Of a stretch of 64,000 nucleotides of DNA, positions 11,513 through 23,106 are shown piece by piece. Both the position numbers and the translations under genes were made by a program. The stretch comes from Pratylenchus scribneri. Taxonomy: Eukaryota; Nematoda; Chromadorea; Rhabditida; Pratylenchidae. Under the pieces are notes generated by a model. The model had not been told where the DNA came from, made no database searches, and saw nothing but the letters and a program-made list of their open reading frames with translations. Each line of letters opens with the position of its first letter. Position 1 is the stretch's first letter. The DNA is taken from positions 2,108,001 through 2,172,000 of the forward strand of contig JAQSEB010000082.1 in assembly GCA_030063045.1 (NCBI GenBank). Reading direction: 5' to 3'.

Positions 11513-12028
11513 TTTTTTTTTAATTTTTTGAATAAAGTTGATGTTGATAGGAGACGCGATTTTAATATTAAAATGTTCGGAAAATTTTATTTTATTATGC
11601 ATTTTAAAAAATATTTGATGCTATTTTAAGATCAATGGAATATGGAATTATTAAGAAAAAATTATATTTTGATAAAATTTTAAATATGAAATAATAATTT
11701 ATTAATTAAAATTGTTGTCATTTTTTTTAAATGCAAGATGTAAAATTAAATAAATTGTTAAAATAGTGAATTATTTATAAAAAAAAATAAAATTTAATAT
11801 TTTTTTCCAACAACCCATAAACAAATTATTTGACTTATTAATTAGTCAGTTAGAATTATTTTTTCAATTTTAATTGTTGCTATATCAATTTCCATAAAAG
11901 TGCATATTCCCTAAAGGGAAATTCACATGTCAGAATGTCAATTATTTTTTAATTATTTCTTGAAGCACTTTTTCCACCCCTTTCCCCCTTCGTTCATCCC
12001 TATTTTCGGGTAAGTTGCATTTTTATTT

Positions 12029-12211
12029 TTACCCATAAGCTTCTGCCCCAAAAGGGCGAATGTTCTCCTCTTGGAAATTGGCGCCTAATGGGATTGGCGT
12101 TAATTTTGTGGTCGGGACGCGGATATTGCCGTTGAATTGGGTTGACCTTTTTTTGAAGGGGATTTGCGCGAGACGGTGGAAAGTGAAATTGTCAAGATGG
12201 ACGAAATCCAT
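12029..12211 (-). CDS. small orphan ORF, 60 residues
   Basis: Single open exon from ATG at 12211 to TAA at 12029. Its codons are clearly less AT-rich than the flanks (many C-ending codons), which argues for real coding. A TCGTCAG acceptor-like site lies just upstream and could be a trans-splice site or the acceptor of a longer gene. The product (MDFVHLDNFTFHRLAQ...) has no signal peptide or recognisable domain. It starts about 300 bp from the mlt-10-like gene and points the other way. Confidence 0.45.
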   Translation of the reverse strand: MDFVHLDNFTFHRLAQIPFKKRSTQFNGNIRVPTTKLTPIPLGANFQEENIRPFGAEAYG

Positions 12212-12510
12212 TAAAATGCTGACGATCCAAAAAAATTAACGTGAAATTGGAGGAAAAATATTTTCCAGCCAATTCTCCTCAATTTAAAATATAACTATAA
12301 CCTTGAACTTTTCTTTTTTATATTTTTTTAATATTCAAATTTTTAATTAATTTTTATATAAATTTATGATAAAATTATCCTAAGGGTTAATAAATATTTT
12401 TATAATAATATTATTTATACATAAATAATTTATTTTTGACTTATTAAGCCTTGAAAATATCTCGAATAATTTTTGATATTAAATTTTTTATCAAGTATAA
12501 TAAAAATAAT

Positions 12511-15500
12511 ATGGCCACCATTCCGGCCTTGGCCATTTCCATTATTCTCATTATTGCCCATTATGATGTGATTGAAGGAAATCGATTGGTGCTTGCGGCC
12601 AAAGGAATATTCGAAGAATTGGATAATAATGCCAACATTGATGGAAACAATCAACAAATTAGGCAAATGCCCGAATTCCATTCTCGTCCTTCGTTGATTC
12701 AAATGGGAGCCGAAGAAATGGTGAAAACCACAACAAATTTTGCACCAACTATTTCGACAACATTTAAAAAGGATAAAAAGAAGAAAGCTATAAAAAGAAA
12801 GGTATAAAATTTAAATTAAAAGTGAATTTCGAGGGATGGATAAATACACGAAAAAAACAAATAAAAATTTAATTAAGTTGATCAAAACGGTCAAAGTAAA
12901 GAGTAAAAAACAGCAATTTGAAAAAATGCATGACAAGGAAAAGGCACGCGAAGAATTCTATAAAAAAGTGCAAAATGTGCCAATAAAAGATGAACACCAA
13001 ATGCAATTATATCAACATTGTAAGTATATTAATATTATTTTAAATAATTAATTAATTAAAAATTAAAGGGGCCGATCAAGCATTTTCAAATCTTTTTGCT
13101 GTCATTGCCCATCATAAGTCTCTTTTTCGAATAAAATTTAATTAAAAAAAATATCTTTACAGATTGAAATTGTTCAAAAAGCCAGTGCACGATGAATTCG
13201 GTGAATGCTCAAAACAGGCAAAAACTGTGCCAATGCACGCAAAATGCCTTTCCGATTTGATGAATGGCAAATATGATGGGAAAAAATATTTTGAAAAAGT
13301 CATCCCAAAAATTATTAAATTAAATAATTTTTAAAATTTGTAGGCAATTGCAAAGGCAACCAGATTTGATCGATACAGAATGAATAAAAGGGGCGAATTT
13401 AGGAAAATGTTAAGAAGGGAACAATTGATGAAAAAGGCAGAAAATTGGGTGAGCAAGAATTTTGTATACCGTATTTTCTCTATTAGAAAAGCTCAAGGGC
13501 TTATAAATTCCAGAGACTCTCTAGGTTTTGCTTCTATTAAAATAGGCTTCTACAAAAAGTAGACTTATAAATTTCAGAGAAGAGAAAGAAAATAAGATGA
13601 AAATAAAATTTTCAATAAATTAGAACATATTTTTACAATTCAAAAAGTTTTTATGGTTCAAAATATGTTTTTACAATATATTTTTACAAATTAGCTTTTT
13701 TTGAAATAAAAACATTTTCTAGAATATATATTTTATAAATCAGAACATATTTCTAACATTCAAAACAATCAAAGATGGAAAATTTTTTTGAAAGGGGAAC
13801 TTATATTAAAGAGTGAACTTCTACTAAAAATTGGGCTTCCAATAGCGAAAATAAGGTAATTTAAATAAAAATATAATTTAAATAAAAATATAATTTAAAA
13901 ATCGACTAAAATTAAATATAAATTCCCTATAGGTTGGAAGTTTTCGAATGATGGATTCGCCAATATCCAATGAAGAGGACAATTCCAATTTCAATTCAAA
14001 AGGAAATGCTTTAAAATGGAACTATGAAGCGAATCGACGTCAGCGACGTCAAACTGGAATTGTGAAGAAGAATTTCTACGAATTGTTAACACCTTCCGTG
14101 GCCCGTTTAAGTCCAATGGGAAGAATTGCAAAACAATTGATGAAACAAGTGTTAAAAGTGAAAGGCAAAGAAGAAAAGGATGTTGTCCCGTGAGTTTTAT
14201 GATATTTTGGGGATTTGGGATGCCAAAAATGAATTAATTTAATAATATTGTGAATTTGACAATAGTTATACTTTCATAAACCGATTTTAGACAAACTTTA
14301 GCCAATTTTTACAAGTTTAAATGAAACTGAGCGATTTAAAATATTTGAACCATATTTTCTGTTTTTAGTTTTATAAATTCTTTAATTTTGTGCCAAAACC
14401 TGACATTTTATATACCATTTGATGCATCACGTTGAGATGTACAAATTGGTATAAAGTTTGTATAGTCTAAAATCGGTTTCTGATTTATTAGAAGTCAAAA
14501 ACTTCTTTCAGGGTAAAAAAAATAAATTTCCTTCCTTAATTTAATAATATTGTGAATTTGACATGTATTTTGTACAGTTGGCAAAACACTGTGGAACGAA
14601 TCCAAAATAGTGCCTTAAAAAGGAAGCAAATTAAAAAGAAATTGGAGGAGGATGAAGTTGAGAACATCGATCAGCTGACATTTAGAGGCCTAAAAAGGCA
14701 AGGCGCAATCCCAGATGATGTAAAATATTATTAGTAAATTATTAAAAAGATAATTTCAATTTAGTTGCATGAAATTGCCGAAAATCCGCTAAAATTGAAA
14801 AAATTTTTGGCAAAAAAACGTGCCGAAAAAGGCAATGGACCAATGCGTCGTTTTGTGGACTTGCTGAGGGAGGGCATCAAACTGGGTTATGCATTTGCGG
14901 GCCAAAACACTTCGGAATTGGAGAATAAAACAATGAAAATGGTATCACCGAGATTTTTCAGTGTTACGCCCGAAGATGATCCGGAACATAATGAAACGGT
15001 AGGACAATATTTAAATTAATTGTCACACTCTTTTACATATTTAATCGCAATTTTAGCAAATTTTTTGAACTAGTGAAATATCCTTTTGGAAAAATTAAAA
15101 TAAAATTATTCATAAATTTAGTACCGTAAATCCTTAAAAAGCCTGGGGCTTCTAAATTTCGAAGATCCTTTTGAGAGGACTCTTAATATAGGGGTCTTCT
15201 AATAGAGAGGGCCATTAATAGAGGATTACGGTATTTAATTTTCTAGAAAGTCTAAAATGCAGGGTTTTCCAAAGTCAGTTTTAAAAACCGATACCGAAAT
15301 TCGAAATTTTTTGGTCCCAAAACTGGCCGAAATCAAAACATTCGGTTTTAAAACCGAGACTTTAGGGAAACCTAATAAAATGAACGATTGAAATTTCTTT
15401 AAAATTTTAAATCGATCTAGTCTCCAAATTTAAATTATCATTGCTTCACAATCCAAAAATTTATTAAATTCAAAAATTAACAATTATTAAAATTCAAAAA

Positions 15501-18500
15501 TAAAACATTTACCCTAAAATTCATTAAGATTGATTTTATTTCTCCCTCACTTTTCTCAATGCATGGCCAAGGCAAAGGAATTGAGGTAAAAAATATTATA
15601 GAATTAATTATTTTTTTACTGAAAAAAAAATGTTCAGAATTTGACCAGCATTCCGAATATAATGAAAAACATTGGTGGTCCAATGGGATTCAGTTCCCAG
15701 GATCAACAATTATGGCTTGATTTGGTCAGTCAAAATATATTTTAATTAAGAAATAATTACAAAAAAAAAGATTATGGAGGCATCGGGAGTGATTGAAAGT
15801 GCAAAAACAATTGAGGAGGTGAATAGAAAAAAGATATACAATTTAAAAGGGATAATTTTGAAGGAATTAAATGAAACAATGATTGGGGACAATATTTTGC
15901 AAACAATGCGAGCAAAACATTTTGATAGGGAAAAATATGAGCGAGAAATGCGCAACAAGGAGGGCACTCCATTGTATTTTACGAGGAAGAATGTCAGGTA
16001 AATTATTTAAAAAGTTAATTAAAAAAATAAAATTTAATTTATTATATTTAAAGTGATGCATTCGCCGAATCGGAAACCCAAAAATTGGACATTTTTGAAT
16101 TATTACAAAAGAAAATCAACAAGGAACAGGTCAATCGCTTAAAAATTTCATGTATTGAAAGTTTCACTCTCAATCCGTCTAAAATTAATGAATTTCAAAA
16201 TATTTACAAATTTTTAAGGAAGAAATTTTTTATCCACAATTTAATTTTTTTCCACTATTTTTCGTGTCGAAAAATGGGCTTTCATTAAGAACCCTACAAT
16301 ACCCTAGTCCCTAGCCCTAAATCCATGCTTGGCCCTAAACCTTTATCAAAGCCTTTATACTGGCCAAGAAATATGGCCTCAAGAATAGAAAATTTGGTAC
16401 TTTTCTGTAATGAACTCCACTACCAATTGCCTTTGTTTTTATAAATTTTTTAAAAAATTTTATTTGTTCAAAATTTTACAATTTTGTGGAAATTTTACAC
16501 ATTAAATTTAGGTCCTTGAAATGAACAACACCGGTTTTACGATGTTGACTAAAAAGCAATTAAAATTGCTTTATGGTCCAGGCTCTCCATATGAGGATAT
16601 TGAGGTACTTTTTTGGGCATTTCCATCATTTTTAATGAACAATATTTTCAGCTGTTAAAACGTTTTACAACATTAGATAGGAAGAAAATGGCGAATTATA
16701 TTGAGCAGGACATTCACAAATTGGCAGAAATTAAATCTTTCAAAATCACTCGAAAAGATCCACCACCTTCGCCAATAACAACGGAATTGGGACAGCATAA
16801 TCGAACAAAACGTCAAGCAGTCGTCCTATCGCCAATCACATTCTCTCCATTTATATTGGTCCAATTTTAATAAATTTTTAAAAATTACCGAATTCATTTA
16901 TTGAAATATTTAAAATTATCAGTGCTAAAATCCTATAAAAAATTTGAACATTATTCAGCAATTCCTGAATTTGCAACCAATTATTTTATCGCCGATCATT
17001 TTTTCGCCTGTCATTCTGTCGCCGGCCGTCCTTGGACCAGTATGGGAGGCACAATTCCCTTTTCTAAATCCCAAATTTTCCCGCACAGGTCATCCTTTCC
17101 CCATGGGCTTTTGTGCCGTTGGTTTTGTCACCCCGTGTCCTCTCTCCTTTGGTCCTTTCGCCTCCAATTTTTGCGCCTCTCATTTTGGTTCGTGAATGTA
17201 AAATTAATAAAAAAAAAATAATTTTAAATTTTCAGACCCCATTAGCCTTGCATCCAATTATTCTCTCACCTGGAGCATTCATTCCAATCGTTCTTTCCCC
17301 AATGGTGCTTTCGCCGTTCATCCTTTCACCTCAAGGTCATTTCAAAAAAAAATATGGTATTGGTCCTCTATCTACCTCCACATTTATAATTATAACACCT
17401 TCAAAATCAATCAAAATTTTTTTAAAATTGGTCATAAAATTCTAAGTCTTACAATGCTATATTTTCTATCATTTTACAATCAAAAATTCTTTTAAATCCC
17501 AAAAGGAGGCAATCGTAAAGAATCCGGCCACAACAAAAAATTTTTAAAAACCTATATCTAGGGGTAATCGTGGGATTAGAACACGAATCTGTCATCATTT
17601 AGTCATATCTTTATATCATGGTAAATTATTACCGACTTTTACCAAGAAAAAGCAAAATGGGGAATCCAAAGGCATTTTTGATTATTTTTTTTATATGGTC
17701 GTTATAAAGCTAATTTATCGCAGCTTGACGAGACAAATTCTAATTGTACCATTTTTATAAGCAAATATTGAGTTTTGGAAGAGTTATGACCAAAAGAATT
17801 ATTTGTCTTGGTAAGATTTTTTGACTTATAACTTGCCCAAAACTCAATATTGCCTTAGTTGCCGAGCTGCGTTGAATGAACAATAATTTTGGCTATATAA
17901 ATTTTTTTTTGAAAATTACCCTTGGTCTCCTCCCCTCTTGGTTTTTCATAATCTAAGTTGACATTATATTACCAAGATGGCACGGAAAGGATATTAGATT
18001 TGAACTAAGTATCAATTTTTACTCTAGAAAATGTGTTTTTGAGAAATTTTTTGTGGCCGGATTTTTTACGATATGTTATTTTTCAACCATCTGCTGAAAA
18101 TGGGAGATTATTGGAGAGTGGGGAATTATTGGAGAGTGGGGAATTATTGGAGAGTGGGGAATTATTGGAGAGTGGGGAATTATTGGAGAGTGGGGAATTA
18201 TTGGAGAGTGGGGAATTATTGGAGAGTGGGGAATTATTGGAGAGTGGGGAATTATTGGAGAGTGGGGAATTATTGGAGAGTGGGGAATTATTAGAAATAG
18301 GGTTTAGAGTATTTATGGTATGAATAATACGAATTGCAAAACTGAAGGTAATTAAATAATCGAGTGCCAAAAAATATTTCCAAAAAATATTCTTTTAATA
18401 CTCCAAAAATCATTTCAGTGTTCACGCCATTGATTCTGTCGCCATTGGCACTGAATCCGTTCATTTTGTCGCCGGCAGCAACTTCACCCATTGTTCTGTC

Positions 18501-18639
18501 CCCATTCGTCCTCACTCCAATCATTTATTCACCAATGTTTTTGTCGGCATTGGTCCTCAGCCCATATGCACTTTCGCCGATCATTGGAAGTCCGCTGATT
18601 GCTTATTCAGTTATTTTATCGCCTTCTTATTTGAGTTAA
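12511..18639 (+). CDS. mlt-10: MLT-10-like moulting protein (DUF644 plus proline-rich repeats)
   Basis: Secreted protein of the MLT-10 family, which in C. elegans acts in cuticle moulting. Eighteen exons: 12511-12801, 12878-13019, 13069-13117, 13163-13298, 13344-13448, 13933-14189, 14578-14719, 14765-14998, 15529-15585, 15638-15724, 15771-15997, 16054-16129, 16512-16604, 16652-16858, 16959-17039, 17089-17187, 17236-17335, 18419-18639. All phases agree and the product is 867 residues. N-terminal signal-like segment [20 protein letters not shown], then basic linkers. Family landmarks: [11 protein letters not shown] (exon 8), [17 protein letters not shown] (exon 9), [20 protein letters not shown] (exon 13). 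From the end of exon 14 to the stop the chain is hydrophobic Pro repeats of the VLSPxxLSP type. Exons 15 and 16 are split by a 49-nt intron. Other names in this family are possible. Confidence 0.88.
14270..14500. repeat. palindromic intronic element (family P)
   Basis: Long inverted repeat inside intron 6 of the mlt-10-like gene. The left arm has AAACCGATTTTAGAC and the right arm its complement GTCTAAAATCGGTTT, followed by CTGATTTATTAGAAG. Related copies at 19795-20072 and 30808-31145. Confidence 0.65.
15122..15233. repeat. TACCGTA inverted-repeat element
   Basis: 112-bp segment in intron 8 of the mlt-10-like gene bounded by TACCGTAAATCC and GGATTACGGTA, with internal GGGCTTCTA and TCTTCTAATAGAG words. 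Looks like a small non-autonomous DNA element. A partial relative starts at 13467. Confidence 0.6.
18113..18292. repeat. 18-bp minisatellite, 10 perfect copies
   Basis: Ten exact copies of GGAGAGTGGGGAATTATT inside the last intron (17336-18418) of the mlt-10-like gene. The unit is a multiple of three and free of stops in several frames, which creates long spurious ORFs on both strands. Confidence 0.97.
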
Positions 18640-18865
18640 AACCAATTTAATAGTATTAGAAATTTATCAAATATTTATGCATAATTTTGTGTTTTTGATT
18701 TATTAATATGAAAAATTTTATAAATTGGAAATTTAATATTTATTAATCTAAAATTAATAAAATTAAACATGGACAATTTTCAATAATTTGATTAAAATTC
18801 CATTTATTTAACACAATTTGGCCATTATATTAATAAATACTCATCATTCTTTCAAAATGCATCAA

Positions 18866-21376
18866 TTAGGTATAAAAATTTTTCTTGCCCTCATTCACAT
18901 TCGAATCCAACAATTTGAAATTTTCCTTCAAAATTTGATGCAAACTGAACAATCGTGAATAGACCTTTTTCAGCTGTTTTGCCATATTGTTTACAAATGT
19001 TTGGTCGTGTTCATGCACATAAGCAGCTTTCCTAATAAAAATTAGATAATTTAATTTGAACATAAGATTTTGGTATTTTTCGAAAAAAATAATATTTTTG
19101 TGATATTATAATATATAATTTGGTCCTTGGATTTTATATATTTTGGTTTAGACTAAAGTTACGTTCACACAAAAGGATCCGACGCATCAGAGTCAACAAG
19201 AAAATTTTGGGTGCCTTCAAATAAAAATTTTCTACTTGTTCGGATTCAACCTTATAAAATTTTTTATAGTCGTCAGAAATTTTTAATATTATATAATATG
19301 TAATATCCGATTTTTTTGGTCAAGTAGAAAATTTTTTGAAAGCACCCAAAATTCCTACTCCTATATCCTATTGACTCCGACGCGTCGGTCGAATCCATTT
19401 GGGTGAATGCAGCTTAAGGTATAGGTTTTAAAAAAAGTCTAATTTAGTTAATTATTCTAATACAAAAATTATTTTCGGCAATTTTTTAATCCACTTTTTC
19501 CTGTTCCCAATGTTATTATCCTTACGTCTTGGTTTTCCTGCCAATAGCGAAGGAGCTCACAAAGTCGGCAATTTTTTCGGCATCGTCATGAATTTCGCGC
19601 GTCATTGTTATCATTTGATTCTTAAATGCAATGAGGTATTATTTTTTACCAACAATTCAGGAATTATTATTATCCCCGCTAATCAATTTTGGAATTTCCA
19701 AATTTACTAATTACTTTATTTAGAAAATTATTGTTGGTCTATATCATTAATAAAACCATTGTTTTGAAAAACAAAAAGCTATTTGACTTCTCATAAATCA
19801 AAAACCGGTTTTAGACCATACAAAACATATACCATTTTGTAGATCTCATCGAGACGCATCGAATAATATATAAAATATCAGGTTTTGACCCAAAATTAAA
19901 GAGTTTAAAACCAAAAATGGAAATATGGTTTAAATGGTTTAGCTTTATTAAGTTTCGATTTAAATTAAAAAATTTATAAGTCTAAAGACGGGTTTCGATG
20001 CTATCTACAAATTAATATAAGTTTGCAGGGTCTAAAAACGGTTTCTGATTTATTAGAAGTCAAAAACCTTTTTTTTTCTTCAAAAAAGGATTTTTTCTTT
20101 ATAAAAGAATTTTTTTTACAAAAGAAGAAATTTTTCTCCTGCACAAAAATATTTTGCCACTCACAATAAACTCCAAGGCCAGCACATCATCAACACGATA
20201 TTTGTAGAGAATTAATCGATCTCTGACGGCATGGATTCTTCCCGCACAATTTTCATATTCTTTGAAAAAAAGGACATTTTATTTTAAGAAAATTTGAAAT
20301 TTTTTACTGCAAATTGAAATTGATTGAGCATACAATTCGGCCAATCTTTTGTCAAGTTCTGGCAATTTTGTGTCTTCTCCATCATAATATTTGTGTTCTT
20401 TTTGTTCCTCATCTTCCCTTTTTGGCATCATTTCAACAATTTTGGCAATTTGTTCACTCATTTTTTCCAATTGCTTTCCAATAACGAAAACTGCCCAGTT
20501 TTCAACATTTAACTTTGCATTTTCTTCGACCATTTTGAGCAACTGTTAAAAATTTTTTAATGTGAAATGTATTTTTTGAGATCATTAAACGGTACTTATT
20601 TGGTTTGGGTCCCCTTTTATCCTCAAGAAGGAAAAAGTGAAGGGTTCCCAATTAGGGTCATCAGATTAGAGTTAGGGTGATTCAGGGATAGGTTACGGAT
20701 AGGATGGGATAAAAATCATTTCACATAACCCTAAACCCTATCTATCCCTGACACCCATAGAGAGGATCCATCTGGAGGAAAAATACCCATAAACTTGGCC
20801 ATAGGTATCAAAACACTTTCTTTACCCCATTTCCAAATATTTGCTGACTTTAAAAAATCCTTTTTTCAATTCATTTCCGAATATTTATTTATTATTCATT
20901 TATGAATTTCTCATAGGAAACAATCAAATTTCAATTCCGATTATCAAATTTAACTTACATCTAAATCACCATATTTTTGGCACAATTCCTTCAATTCAAA
21001 AGCCAATTTTGGAAAATGTTCGAAGACATTCTCATGAAATTCTGCATCCAATTGTTTGGCCAATTCGACAGACTGAAAATCAATATAAAATATTTCATTC
21101 AAATTTTAATAGAATTAAAAATGAAAAGTTACTAACATTTTCAACTGCGCAGTTTGAGGATACGCTAGCATTCATTGTGCCAGTGCCAGATATGGTAGCG
21201 TCATTTGTGTCAATCTTCTCCTTCATCAGCGCCAATTCTTTCTACAAAATTAAAAAAATTTTAATATTTTAAAAATACATTTTTATTACCTCCATTTTAT
21301 TGATCTTTTCAACCATTTTGCTCGAATCCGTGCATTTTGCATTGTCTGCTTTTGGTGATGAATTTTGTTTATCCAT
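18866..21376 (-). CDS. orphan helical/coiled-coil protein
   Basis: Seven exons (21376-21290, 21241-21137, 21072-20959, 20542-20308, 20259-20165, 19620-19526, 19031-18866) close in frame as 298 residues. No signal peptide. The sequence is rich in charged heptad-like helices (KMVEKINKMEKELALMKEKI; KQLEKMSEQIAKIVEMM; NNMAKQLKKVYSRLFSLHQ), so a coiled-coil or helical bundle is likely. I do not recognise the family. The C-terminal pattern of a Tyr, then LHQ, then a Lys/Leu-rich helix recalls the end of PA28-type proteasome activators, but the resemblance is weak. The gene converges on mlt-10 (227-bp gap) and is followed upstream by the LIM gene on the same strand. Intron 5 carries a palindromic element. 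Confidence 0.72.
19795..20072. repeat. palindromic intronic element (family P)
   Basis: Inverted-repeat element in the 544-nt intron between exons 5 and 6 of the orphan helical gene. Left arm ATAAATCAAAAACCGGTTT, right arm AACGGTTTCTGATTTATTAG, with ATACCATTTTGTAGATCTCA and GAGACGCATCGAATAAT inside the left arm. Same family as 14270-14500 and 30808-31145. Confidence 0.7.
20622..20800. repeat. dispersed element with CCCTAA/TTAGGG words (family T)
   Basis: Intronic segment of the orphan helical gene containing AAAAAGTGAAGGGTTCCC, GTCATCAGATTAGAGTTAGG, GGGATAGGTTACGGATAGG and ACATAACCCTAAACCC. Shares these words in order with 50676-50846 and more weakly with 44590-44690. Confidence 0.5.
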
Positions 21377-21867
21377 TTTCTATAAATTAATGACAATAAT
21401 TTGATTGAACTAAAATTAAATTAAAATTAATAGAGTATGGTCTAAAATAAAGTAATTGGATCAAGTTGAAGGATGATATCTTTACAGTAAATACAGAATA
21501 ATTGTCAAAAAATGATGAAAAATGATTTCATGGAAACACATTTGTGCAAAATGGTAAAAAAATTAACTCTAAAAATGATATTTAAAAGCGGTTTACTGCT
21601 ACCACAAATTATAATGAATCATCCTTATCTGATTGAACTGCACAAATCAATGGATATGTAAAAAGGGGAATGGGTCTGTTGAAAGTGTGGAAAAAATTAT
21701 GTTGTGGCCTATGGAACAAATGGATGGACGGAAGTAATTTTAATTTGGAGTAAATTGGATCAATAAAATTATTCGCACATATTTATTTAAAATAATTCTA
21801 ATCAATTGTAAAAACATTGATGAATTCATTTCATTGTTTTTTTTTTTATAAATTTATTAATTCTGTT
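21377..21867. other. spacer between orphan helical and LIM genes
   Basis: AT-rich; no exon or repeat supported. Should include the promoter of the orphan gene and 3' UTR of the LIM gene. Confidence 0.4.
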
Positions 21868-22410
21868 TTATTTTTTCTTTCCACCTCCGCCTCCACGGCC
21901 TCCCAATTTGGCTTCCTTTTCCTCCTTTGTTTTATATGCGCATCCATTCTTCTTGCAAAACCAGAACATTCCTTTGCCGGATTTATGCATCAGGCAACTG
22001 CCTTGTTGCAATCCTTCACCGCAGAATCCACATTTGAAGCAATTTTTGTGCACTTTAAAAATTATTTTGAATTTTTAGAAATCTTAATAAAAATAATTGT
22101 GGAAAATTTAATTGGAAATATATGATCAATTCCGGAGGGTATTTCTTTAGATTCTTTGGAGTTTATTCCTTTAAAAACATTTCAATTATTTTTTTTTATT
22201 GATTATTTTTTTAAACATTTTGGATATAAAATGCACTTTTTGTTTTAGACATTAAGTAAATATTTTTGGATCTTTTTAATAAATTAAATATTCCATCAAC
22301 TCACAAATTTCCCGTTCCACCATAATTTTGTCGTTCACATTGACTCCTTGTTTGCATGTTACACAAGGCTTTTCCGGTGCGCCTTTGGAAAAACTCAAAC
22401 TAAAATCCAT
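21868..22410 (-). CDS. small LIM-type zinc-binding protein
   Basis: Two exons (22410-22305, 22052-21868), 96 residues. The first half-site is CVTC, then a 19-residue spacer to HKNCFKCGFC: this is the C-x2-C...H-x2-C-x2-C-x2-C signature of a LIM domain. The second zinc site is less canonical (GSCLMHKSGKGMFWFCKKNGC), so the domain may be divergent. The C-terminus is a Gly-rich, Lys-ending tail (GGRGGGGGKKK). No signal peptide; probably an intracellular adaptor. The splice is phase 1 across a 252-nt intron. CRIP-like single-LIM proteins are the nearest class by size. Confidence 0.72.
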
Positions 22411-23106
22411 CTTTTTTTTTCTCTGGTAAATTAAAAAAATTAATTAAAATCAATTATTGAAAATTGAGAGCATGGAATTATAAGCAATTGGAAAATATCG
22501 AATATTCGAGAAAATAACAATCGTTAACCTCCCACGTGCCCGCCCTTCCGGGATGAACATTTGTTCATTTCCTCATTTGTGGCCAACTTAATTATAAAAA
22601 TCAATCCTCATAGTTCATGTGGAAATTGGATCAATTTTGAGTGTGAACTTTATTCCATTTGATTTTTTGAATAGGGTAATCGAAAGATGGTTTCAGTTTG
22701 AGTAAATTTAAGCTATTTAAAAACGAAATTGGGAATTTTTGATTTTTAAAATAAAAAAGTAGAAAATAGAAAACCGAGATTTTAAACCTCTCTATAACCG
22801 ACTTTGGACTATCTTAATTTTGTGTAGGAGTGGAAAAATAATTCCATAATTTTCTTCAAAACATTATTCGGCTTTATCTAATTCATATAAAAATCAAATC
22901 AATATTATTATAATTTATCAAGATTATTAAGACAATTGGATACAATTTTATAAAATAAGGCGGATAATTGGTCTTTTAAATAAAATTATTGGAATAAAAT
23001 TGAACTTAAATATTTTAATAATTAACCGGTCTTTTTATTCCAAATTTGTCCCTCTCTTTCCAATAATGAATTTTTCTTTCTTCGATTCCATCGGACTTGG
23101 CCTGGC
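22411..23106. other. spacer between LIM and LRR genes
   Basis: AT-rich. Contains an AATAAA (- strand, near 23040) suitable as polyadenylation signal for the LRR gene. Nothing else supported. Confidence 0.4.

Noticed and set aside
18033..18370. Frames on both strands through the 18-bp array
   Set aside because: They are produced by the stop-free 18-bp repeat within an intron of the mlt-10-like gene.
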